From NCBI GenBank assembly GCA_029784795.1, contig JAFMAW010000027.1, positions 1-10,159 of the forward strand: a stretch of 10,159 bases of DNA, read 5' to 3'. The notes under the pieces are model-generated. The model was not told the origin of the DNA. It searched no databases and saw nothing but the letters and a program-made list of their open reading frames with translations. Origin of the DNA: Nitrososphaerota archaeon (lineage in GTDB: Archaea > Thermoproteota > Nitrososphaeria > Nitrososphaerales > UBA183). Shown piece by piece: positions 1 through 4,993 of this stretch. Every line of letters begins with the position of its first letter. The first letter of the stretch is position 1. Position numbers and translations under genes: made by a program.

Positions 1-1
1 C

Positions 2-700
2 ACCATAATCGGGTATGGGGTTGACGGAGGATACGCGGAGCTGGTGAAGGTCCGCAGGACCCACCTGCTCAGGAAGCCGGAGGAGATGTCGTTGGAGGAG
101 GCCGCTTCATTCCCCCTGGTGTTCGAGACGGCGTACCACATGTTGGTAGCGAAGGCGAAGGTCGCCCCCGGCGACACCGTCCTCGTCCTCGGTGCCAACT
201 CTGGGGTCGGCTCGGCGGCCATCCAGGTGGCCAAGCTGTTCGGTGCGAAGGTAATCGCGACAGCAGGCGACCGGGACAAGGCCGAGAGGGCGCGCGCACT
301 CGGCGCCGACGAGGTGGTGGACCACTACTCCCAGGACGTCCTTGCCGAGGTCCGACGGCTCACCGGTAAGAGGGGGGTCGACGTGGTGGTCGAGCACGTA
401 GGAAGGTCTACCTGGCAGGGGAGCGTGAGGGCGCTCGCGAAGGGGGGGAGGCTGGTCACCTGCGGGGCGACCACAGGGGCCGAGGTGACTACCGACCTCA
501 GGTACGTATACAACAGGGAGCTCACCATCTACGGGAGCTTCATGGCTGGCATGGGCGAGCTGCTGGAGGTGGTGAAGCTGTTCAGGTCCGGGAGGCTGAA
601 GACGGTGGTAGACAAGGTGTACCCTCTGGCGGAGGCGAGCGCAGCCCAATCTAGGATGGAGTCGAGCAGGCACTTTGGAAAGATAGTCCTGAAGGTCTAG
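2..700 (+). CDS. Zinc-type alcohol dehydrogenase/quinone oxidoreductase-like MDR protein, 5'-truncated
   Basis: This is the C-terminal ~232 residues of a medium-chain dehydrogenase/reductase. The frame is open through the left edge: before the first GTG (position 44) it reads TIIGYGVDGGYAEL, the 'G-DGGYAEY' segment that in this family precedes the cofactor domain, so the gene begins outside the window. The Rossmann nucleotide-binding motif is clear (VLVLGANSGVGSAAIQVAKLFGAKV, at about residues 60-84 of the visible part). It is followed by the family-typical GADEVVDH segment and the C-terminal DKVYPLAEA...HFGKIVLKV. The family carries out NAD(P)H-dependent oxidation or reduction of alcohols, quinones or enoyl compounds. 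The substrate cannot be told, and the catalytic-zinc region lies mostly outside the window. The protein is probably cytosolic. Its TAG stop shares the palindrome CTAG (697-700) with the stop of the converging OsmC gene. Confidence 0.9.
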   Translation, partial: TIIGYGVDGGYAELVKVRRTHLLRKPEEMSLEEAASFPLVFETAYHMLVAKAKVAPGDTVLVLGANSGVGSAAIQVAKLFGAKVIATAGDRDKAERARALGADEVVDHYSQDVLAEVRRLTGKRGVDVVVEHVGRSTWQGSVRALAKGGRLVTCGATTGAEVTTDLRYVYNRELTIYGSFMAGMGELLEVVKLFRSGRLKTVVDKVYPLAEASAAQSRMESSRHFGKIVLKV

Positions 701-1119
701 GAGACTATCTCGTAGGAGTGCGAGATCTTCGCGGTGGGCTGTATTGTGGCGCCCACGCTGCAGAACTTCTCGGTGCTGTCTTTTATCGCCTCTTCCACGT
801 ATCTCCTCTCAAGGCCGACCCCGGAGAGGACATACTTGATGTGTATGGAAGTCCAGGGCTTCGGGAGGCCGTGCTCGGGCCTTTCCCCGGAGATGAATAT
901 CCTAAGCGAAGCCAGGTTCTGCTTTCTCTTCTTGAGTATGGCCACTATGTCCATCCCCGTGCAGGCGCCCAGGGAGGTGAGGAGGGCTGTCATCGGGCTG
1001 ATCCCCTTGGGCGCGCCTTGCACGGCGTCGAAGACCACTGTGTGGCCCGACGCGTCGGAGCCAAGGAAGACGTTGTCTCCGCTCCAATCGACCTCCGCCT
1101 TCCACTCGCCTTCACTCAA
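697..1119 (-). CDS. OsmC/Ohr-family protein
   Basis: A 140-aa protein of the OsmC/Ohr fold, the usual family length. The family includes thiol peroxidases acting on organic hydroperoxides and many members of unknown role. Both family cysteines are present: C53 in SLGACTGMD, on the central helix, and C120 in KFCSVGATI. They sit after the typical GISPMTALLTSLGAC stretch. The alternating N-terminal strands (WKAEVDW, NVFLGSD, HTVVFDA) also fit. A cytosolic, cysteine-based peroxidase role is an inference from these residues. The start is TTG at 1119. A TAG lies two codons upstream in frame, so no other start is possible. The start overlaps the stop of the upstream gene by 8 nt (TTGAGTGA), which suggests co-transcription and translational coupling. 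The stop overlaps the stop of the converging dehydrogenase. Confidence 0.9.
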   Translation of the reverse strand: MSEGEWKAEVDWSGDNVFLGSDASGHTVVFDAVQGAPKGISPMTALLTSLGACTGMDIVAILKKRKQNLASLRIFISGERPEHGLPKPWTSIHIKYVLSGVGLERRYVEEAIKDSTEKFCSVGATIQPTAKISHSYEIVS

Positions 1120-1675
1120 CCTCTATCGCCGCCGGCTTCGACTTCGATTCGACTCCCCCCTTCTCTATGAAACTCCTCCGCGTCCATCGCGCCCTCGCTT
1201 CGGCGAAGAGTCCGTGTCGCCCAGGGCCCAGAGAAGAGGCAGGGAACGCAAACTCCTTCTCCACGTCGAGCATCTTGGACTTCGCGTCCTCCACGTTCCG
1301 GGGTATCTTGGGAGGGCCGCCGTCTTCGGGCATGATCATCGCCCAGATTCGGTAGGGAAGGTCGGGGTCGCGGCTCCAGTAGAAGCTAGCCCTCCGGACC
1401 TCCTTCTTGATTTCCTCAAGCTTCCGGGGTCGGACCCCCACGCTTGCGCTCAGGGTGAGCCTGAGGGTGAGTGGGAGCCTCTTGTCGAAGTCCTCCCAGG
1501 CGACCGTCCAGACGTCGGGGTTGAAGGCCTCCCTCAGCCCCCCTACGATCCTGTAGGCGACGTTGACCTTCACGGTGTCCCCTGAGGCGTAGCTCTTCTT
1601 GTCGGTGACGAGGTGCACCCGCTCGATCCGGGTAGGCGGCCACTCGTACTCCTCCCGCCTGTCTTTCAGAGACAA
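1112..1675 (-). CDS. Uncharacterised beta-rich protein coupled to OsmC
   Basis: A 187-aa protein whose family I do not recognise. Near the N-terminus (about residues 19-41) it has LVTDKKSYASGDTVKVNVAY, the 'D-K-Y-GD-V-V' pattern seen at the start of Ig-like or macroglobulin-type beta-sandwich domains. A charged middle section follows (KLEEIKKEVRR), and the end again looks strand-like (FAFPASSLGPGRHGLFAEARARW). There is no signal peptide or membrane segment, so it is probably cytosolic. The start is TTG at 1675: no ATG, GTG or TTG exists between it and the upstream in-frame TAA at 1703-1705. A TATA-like TTTAAA (1702-1707, read leftward) lies about 30 nt upstream, fitting a leaderless transcript. 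Its end overlaps the OsmC start by 8 nt, making a two-gene operon. No function can be assigned beyond a likely link to OsmC. Confidence 0.75.
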   Translation of the reverse strand: MSLKDRREEYEWPPTRIERVHLVTDKKSYASGDTVKVNVAYRIVGGLREAFNPDVWTVAWEDFDKRLPLTLRLTLSASVGVRPRKLEEIKKEVRRASFYWSRDPDLPYRIWAMIMPEDGGPPKIPRNVEDAKSKMLDVEKEFAFPASSLGPGRHGLFAEARARWTRRSFIEKGGVESKSKPAAIEVE

Positions 1676-1701
1676 CGGAGCCGGGCGGGCTCCGCAGGCG
1701 G

Positions 1702-1707
1702 TTTAAA
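1702..1707 (-). promoter_or_regulatory. TATA-like box of the 187-aa protein/OsmC operon
   Basis: TTTAAA is centred about 30 nt upstream of TTG 1675, inside the 45-nt gap after the ACT-V4R stop. This suggests the two downstream genes have their own leaderless promoter rather than depending only on read-through. Confidence 0.5.
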
Positions 1708-1720
1708 GTTTGATGCGCCC

Positions 1721-2554
1721 TCAGGGGGCCCGTTCGGAGAGCCGCGCCGGGAGTCTGGGGGCGACCGCCTCGGAGAGCGCCACCCTGAACGAACAGACCT
1801 CGTCCCCGTCCGTCAGGCACTGAACCTCGCTCACGTCGAAGGCCTTGCTGAAGGTCCCTGACATGAACCCCCGGAGGTGCGCCCTGAAGAAAGCGCTCCT
1901 CCTGTGGAGGTGCTGCTTCGCGTTCGACTCGCACTCGAAGAGCGACTTCGCGTTTACCACAACGGGAAAGTCGGAAGTCTTACCTCGCTCTATCGATACG
2001 TCTGCGTAGCCCAGGGCAGAGTAGGTCCCGATCAGTTCGTCGAGCTGGTCGACTGCGAACCTCGCCCCGAAGTCTTCCACGATTTCCTTGGCAGAATGCC
2101 GACCCATGGCTTCCGCCATCTGGTCGATTATGGTCGCGGCTCCCGTACCGAAGACAGCCCAAAGTCTGTTCAGCATCTCGTTGAGCGCGTCCGCTCTCAT
2201 CAGAATGCCCCTTCGGCCCGCCCACTGCACGGGGAAGTGCTGCTTGTCTACCATGAACCCGTCTTCGGCTGCGATGGCTTCCACAGACTGGATCTGATCC
2301 ATGGCCTGCAGCGTCCTCCTCAGGTCGGAAAGACCCCCTTCCGCGTCGGTGATGTCAGCGAAGAAGCTCAGGGTAGCCGTGCGTGACCGCCCGGGCGCGG
2401 TGAAGAACCCCGTGAGGACGTTCACATTGCAGTCGCTTACAGCCTGACTGCAGCTGGCCAGGGCCCCCTTCTCGTTCCTGATTCTGACGACCACTTCCGC
2501 CAACCTTCGGCCGGGAGCATGCTCCCAGATTTCTACTTCCTTAGGATAACGCAT
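1721..2554 (-). CDS. ACT domain-V4R domain fusion protein
   Basis: A 277-aa protein with two recognisable parts. Residues ~18-97 look like an ACT ligand-binding domain: AEVVVRIRNEKGALASCSQAVSDCNVNV is the classical beta1-helix1 with its 'N-KGAL' turn, followed by strand TATLSFFADI and a helix. Residues ~105-260 match the V4R (4-vinyl-reductase-like) domain: ILMRADALNEMLNRLWAVFGTGAATII near its start, and RAHLRGFMSGTFSKAFDVSEVQCLTDGDEVCSF at its end. The two terminal cysteines, C246 and C254, are the conserved V4R pair. V4R domains bind small hydrophobic molecules or metals and often occur as sensors; ACT domains often bind amino acids. A small-molecule sensor role is therefore inferred. There is no DNA-binding domain or membrane segment. 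The start is ATG 2554, with a TATA-like TTTATTAA (2593-2586, leftward) about 35 nt upstream. The gene is divergent from the two-HTH regulator at 2726. Confidence 0.82.
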   Translation of the reverse strand: MRYPKEVEIWEHAPGRRLAEVVVRIRNEKGALASCSQAVSDCNVNVLTGFFTAPGRSRTATLSFFADITDAEGGLSDLRRTLQAMDQIQSVEAIAAEDGFMVDKQHFPVQWAGRRGILMRADALNEMLNRLWAVFGTGAATIIDQMAEAMGRHSAKEIVEDFGARFAVDQLDELIGTYSALGYADVSIERGKTSDFPVVVNAKSLFECESNAKQHLHRRSAFFRAHLRGFMSGTFSKAFDVSEVQCLTDGDEVCSFRVALSEAVAPRLPARLSERAP

Positions 2555-2585
2555 GGGAGATTAGCCTTACCCCCGATGCATATTC

Positions 2586-2593
2586 TTAATAAA
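2586..2593 (-). promoter_or_regulatory. TATA-like box of the ACT-V4R gene
   Basis: TTTATTAA on the minus strand is centred about 35 nt upstream of ATG 2554. It lies in the only AT-rich patch of the divergent spacer. Confidence 0.5.
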
Positions 2594-2678
2594 GCCTACC
2601 ATCGCGGGCCGGCTCTATGCTGGTGGAAGGGCGAGCGGAAGCGAGATATCAAAGCTATGGATTTGGAATCTACACCCC

Positions 2679-2684
2679 TTAAAT
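2679..2684 (+). promoter_or_regulatory. TATA-like box of the two-HTH regulator
   Basis: TTAAAT is centred about 44 nt upstream of ATG 2726. Archaeal transcription would start near 2705-2710 and give a leader of roughly 20 nt carrying the GGAGGGG ribosome binding site. Confidence 0.5.
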
Positions 2685-2715
2685 CCGGACGGCAGGCAAA
2701 GCACCCTGGAACCCT

Positions 2716-2722
2716 GGAGGGG
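2716..2722 (+). promoter_or_regulatory. Shine-Dalgarno site deciding the ATG 2726 start
   Basis: GGAGGGG ends 3 nt before ATG 2726. It is complementary to the usual archaeal 16S rRNA 3' end and supports this start over in-frame starts at 2519 and 2657. Most other genes here lack such a site. Confidence 0.6.
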
Positions 2723-2725
2723 AAC

Positions 2726-3868
2726 ATGACAGTAGTGGGACAGGAAGTCGACAGCACCAACGTCAGGACCGTACAACTCGTGAAGCTGCTATCTGAGGTC
2801 GGCCCCAACGTCCCAGAGATATCGAGGAGACTGGGTCAGTTCAAGGAGTCTGTGCGCTACAGGTACAAGGAGAAGATCGTCAAGCGCGGGATAGCAATCC
2901 AGGCGGCCGTCGACCACGAGAGGCTCGGCCTGAGGAGGATGATGGCCGTAGCCGACGTGTCCGAGCCCTACAGAGGCTACGCCCAGGCTGTCTTTGCGGC
3001 CATGCACGAGCTATGCTATGTCGTCGGGTTCGCGAAGACCCTGGTGAGCGGCGAGCATGTGGTCAACTTCAGCGTCCCTGCTGAACACGTCTCGGCGGTG
3101 CGTGGCCTTCTCAGAGGACTTGAAGAGATGGGGATGTTCTCCCGTCTCGAAGTCTTCGAGTTCGACTGGTTCCGTACGGTCCCCATGAAGCCAGAGCGCT
3201 ACGACTTTGACACGGGGAGGTGGGATTTCGACTGGCAGGGGACGGGCCCTGACGACTTCCAGTCTGCCGCCGCGGTCCCGTCGGAGAAGTGCAGGTTCGA
3301 CCATGTCGACCTGCTGATCATGAAGGAGCTCCAGATGGACGCGAACAAGTCCCTCAAGGAGATGTCGGACAAGCTGAAGGTCAACTACAAGAAGCTGGCG
3401 TGGCACTATTCGTCGCACGTCATCGCCAGGGGGTTGATATCGGGATACACGGTCAACTGGATGGGGACGAGGTACGACTACACCCTCGAGAAGGCGCTTC
3501 ACCGTAGGCACCGGTATTTCGCCGTAGACCTATTCGCCAGGGGACCCAGCGAACTCGAAGCGATGTCCCTCAGACGGGGGATCGACCGGCTCCCGTTCCT
3601 CTGGGGGGAGGCCGGCGGCGGCAACTACTTCGCAGAATTCGCTTTCCCCGTCGACAACGTGGTCGAGGCCCTCCAGTACATCGGGCGCGTCACCCACGGG
3701 GTCAGGGACAGGATGAGCATCCATCCCATCGACCAGTCGGAAGCAGCCCGGTTCACGATCGCCTACCAGCTGTTCGACTCGACCGCGAAGCGGTGGACCT
3801 TCGATGCAGAGAGCCTGCTGTCGAAGTTCGAACGGTTGATGGTCCAGATAAAAGCAGGGGTCAGCTAG
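2726..3868 (+). CDS. Two-HTH Lrp/AsnC-like transcriptional regulator
   Basis: A 380-aa protein with two similarly built DNA-binding segments. The first (residues ~14-55) is VRTVQLVKLLSEVGPNVPEISRRLGQFKESVRYRYKEKIVKRG. The second (~191-236) is FDHVDLLIMKELQMDANKSLKEMSDKLKVNYKKLAWHYSSHVIARG. Both have the AsnC/Lrp order of a dissected helix pair and a recognition helix before a short wing. Each is followed by an alpha/beta stretch that may be a sensor domain. The frame stays open to 2519, but that extension would overlap the divergent ACT-V4R gene and its promoter. The better start is ATG 2726, preceded by GGAGGGG (2716-2722) at good spacing and by TTAAAT at 2679-2684. It is one of few genes here with a Shine-Dalgarno leader. 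The head-to-head position suggests it may control the ACT-V4R unit, or itself; this is inference. Ligand and targets are unknown. Confidence 0.8.
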   Translation: MTVVGQEVDSTNVRTVQLVKLLSEVGPNVPEISRRLGQFKESVRYRYKEKIVKRGIAIQAAVDHERLGLRRMMAVADVSEPYRGYAQAVFAAMHELCYVVGFAKTLVSGEHVVNFSVPAEHVSAVRGLLRGLEEMGMFSRLEVFEFDWFRTVPMKPERYDFDTGRWDFDWQGTGPDDFQSAAAVPSEKCRFDHVDLLIMKELQMDANKSLKEMSDKLKVNYKKLAWHYSSHVIARGLISGYTVNWMGTRYDYTLEKALHRRHRYFAVDLFARGPSELEAMSLRRGIDRLPFLWGEAGGGNYFAEFAFPVDNVVEALQYIGRVTHGVRDRMSIHPIDQSEAARFTIAYQLFDSTAKRWTFDAESLLSKFERLMVQIKAGVS

Positions 3869-3882
3869 GAGGTCTAGCTGAC
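3860..3882. repeat. Perfect inverted repeat containing both convergent stop codons
   Basis: GTCAGCTAG (3860-3868), a 5-nt spacer GAGGT, then the exact reverse complement CTAGCTGAC (3874-3882). The left arm is the last codons (Val-Ser-stop) of the two-HTH regulator. The right arm, read on the minus strand, is the Val-Ser-stop of the 40-aa membrane protein. Either transcript could form a 9-bp hairpin with a 5-nt loop at its stop codon. It may act as a bidirectional 3'-end or termination element; no T-run follows, so the terminator role is only a suggestion. Confidence 0.7.
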
Positions 3883-3996
3883 ACCGAAGCCGCCGATTAT
3901 CTCGAGCGGCCCGACTTTCAGGCCCAGCGACGCAAAAACAATGCTTGCGCCGGTCAGGGCGAGCATCCCGTAGCGGATTTTCTCGTCCAGAGTCAT
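3874..3996 (-). CDS. 40-aa single-span membrane protein (small ORF)
   Basis: An open frame from ATG 3996 to TAG 3874-3876 encodes 40 residues. It begins MTLDEKIRYGMLALTGASIV, continues with a hydrophobic FASLGL stretch and ends in PLEIIGGFGVS. The layout is a short charged N-terminus, one likely transmembrane helix (about residues 9-26) and a glycine-rich tail. Evidence that it is real: the composition is membrane-protein-like and unlike a random reading of this GC-rich DNA, and a TATA-like CTTAAAAG (4028-4021, leftward) lies 28-29 nt upstream of the ATG, the spacing of other leaderless starts here. It also fills an otherwise empty stretch between two genes. The function is unknown. It converges on the two-HTH regulator with only 5 nt between the stops. 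Confidence 0.68.
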   Translation of the reverse strand: MTLDEKIRYGMLALTGASIVFASLGLKVGPLEIIGGFGVS

Positions 3997-4020
3997 GTCG
4001 GCAGCCGTGGCGCGCCTTGG

Positions 4021-4028
4021 CTTTTAAG
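4021..4028 (-). promoter_or_regulatory. TATA-like box of the 40-aa membrane protein
   Basis: CTTAAAAG on the minus strand is centred about 28 nt upstream of ATG 3996. The flanks are GC-rich, so the box stands out. Confidence 0.5.
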
Positions 4029-4119
4029 AATGAGCCTATGCATGACGGCGAGACTGATGTGTCAAGCGAAATCCGATTCTTGTTCTTGGCGAGGGTCTCT
4101 TGGGGTGTAGCGTCAACTT

Positions 4120-4128
4120 CTAAATAAG
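4120..4128 (+). promoter_or_regulatory. TATA-like box of the VIT-family transporter
   Basis: CTAAATAAG is centred 32-33 nt upstream of CTG 4157, the usual leaderless spacing in this window, but about 95 nt upstream of GTG 4220. A TAA stop in the transporter frame lies inside the box (4121-4123), so the coding region must begin downstream of it. Confidence 0.55.
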
Positions 4129-4156
4129 AACCGTCATCCATCGCACGCGAGTCAAG

Positions 4157-4861
4157 CTGGCCTCCCATCCGATCGAGAAGCACCCTCACATCCCTGCCCG
4201 CAACATCCTAGACAGGGTTGTGCTTGGAGGGAGCGACGGGGCGATAGAGGGGGTCGCGATGACCTCGGCCCTGAACGGGGCCGGGCTGCCATTTGGGACC
4301 ATTGCGGTCGCAGGGTTCGCATTCGCCCTCGCGGGCGCCCTGTCGATGTTCTTCAGCAGCTACCTCTCCCGGAGGTCGGAAGTGGACTCACTGAGGATTG
4401 ACATGGAAAGGGAGAAGATGGAGATCGAGACGGAGCCCGATGAGGAGAAGCAGGAGATGGTTGGCCTTCTCAGGAAGGACGGCTACGACGAACGGGAGGT
4501 CGAGGTGATTATGGGGAGGCTGACGAAGGACAAGGACCTCTGGTTGAGGGAGACGCTCCGGAGGGAACTGCGCGTGGACGCAGAGGTAGCCAACGTGGAC
4601 CCCTATACCCACGCGTTCGCCGCCGGCGTGGCGTTCTTCCTGCTTTCCATGCTCTCGGTCTCCCCGTACCTCTTTTTGCTCCCCAGAGCGGTGGCGCTCG
4701 GGGGATCCGTGACCCTTTCCCTCCTTGCACTTTTCGCCCTCGGGTCCAGGGCGTTCATCCCGCAGAACTTCAGGCCGAAGTCTGGGCTCGAGTCCGCGGC
4801 GGTGGGGGCGTTAGCCGCCCTCCTGCTCTACGTCATGGGGACGCTGCTCTCGGCTCTCTGA
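4157..4861 (+). CDS. VIT1/CCC1-family iron/manganese transporter
   Basis: An integral membrane protein of the VIT1/CCC1 family, which moves Fe(II) or Mn(II) across membranes. Visible features are the N-terminal VLGGSDGAIEGVAMTSALNGAG signature (family 'LG-SDG-VEGLA'), then a hydrophobic helix ending ALSMFFSSYLSRRSEVD (family 'LSMG-GEYVS-RSQ'). Next is a charged cytoplasmic helical section rich in glutamate (EREKMEIETEPDEEKQEM...LLRKDGYDEREVEVI), the position of the metal-binding domain. HAFAAGVAFFLLSMLSVSPYLFLL and two more hydrophobic helices follow, giving about five spans. The first conventional start, GTG 4220, would remove conserved-looking ARNILDR just before the first helix and has no Shine-Dalgarno. 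The frame is open back to a TAA at 4121-4123 with no ATG, GTG or TTG. I prefer CTG 4157 on TATA spacing (235 aa rather than 213), but this start is uncertain. Confidence 0.85.
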   Translation: MASHPIEKHPHIPARNILDRVVLGGSDGAIEGVAMTSALNGAGLPFGTIAVAGFAFALAGALSMFFSSYLSRRSEVDSLRIDMEREKMEIETEPDEEKQEMVGLLRKDGYDEREVEVIMGRLTKDKDLWLRETLRRELRVDAEVANVDPYTHAFAAGVAFFLLSMLSVSPYLFLLPRAVALGGSVTLSLLALFALGSRAFIPQNFRPKSGLESAAVGALAALLLYVMGTLLSAL

Positions 4862-4993
4862 AAGGGCGACCCTAATTTGCCGAAAGGAGCCGAAGTACGA
4901 GTGCGGGGGAAGAATGTAGGGACGCCGAGTCGGAACCGCGCGGCCCCGGGAGCGACCGGAAAGGACTTTGGTTAGGGCCCGGCCCCCCAGGGA
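4862..4993. other. Non-coding spacer before the AIR-synthase-family gene
   Basis: 132 nt with no convincing gene. It holds a possible TATA-like CCTAATTT (4871-4878) that would give a ~95-nt leader to the downstream GTG 4994. CCCTAA (4870-4875) and TTAGGG (4972-4977) are complementary across the spacer. A 24-codon GTG frame from 4902 is probably chance. A structured leader is possible but not shown. Confidence 0.35.

Noticed and set aside
734..1585. 283-codon rightward open frame
   Set aside because: It is antisense to the OsmC and 187-aa genes, has no recognisable domain and is explained by GC-rich codon bias. The minus-strand frames carry real motifs.
2519..2725. 69-residue N-terminal extension of the two-HTH regulator
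   Set aside because: It would overlap the start and promoter of the divergent ACT-V4R gene. ATG 2726 has a strong Shine-Dalgarno site, and the extension shows no domain.
4037..4123. Short frame starting ATG CAT GAC between the 40-aa protein and the transporter
   Set aside because: It has no TATA box at a suitable distance and no ribosome binding site, and its product has no protein-like pattern. It also ends inside the transporter's TATA-like box.
4902..4976. 24-codon GTG frame in the spacer before the AIR-synthase-like gene
   Set aside because: Its Gly-, Arg- and Pro-rich composition looks like chance translation, with no recognisable feature.
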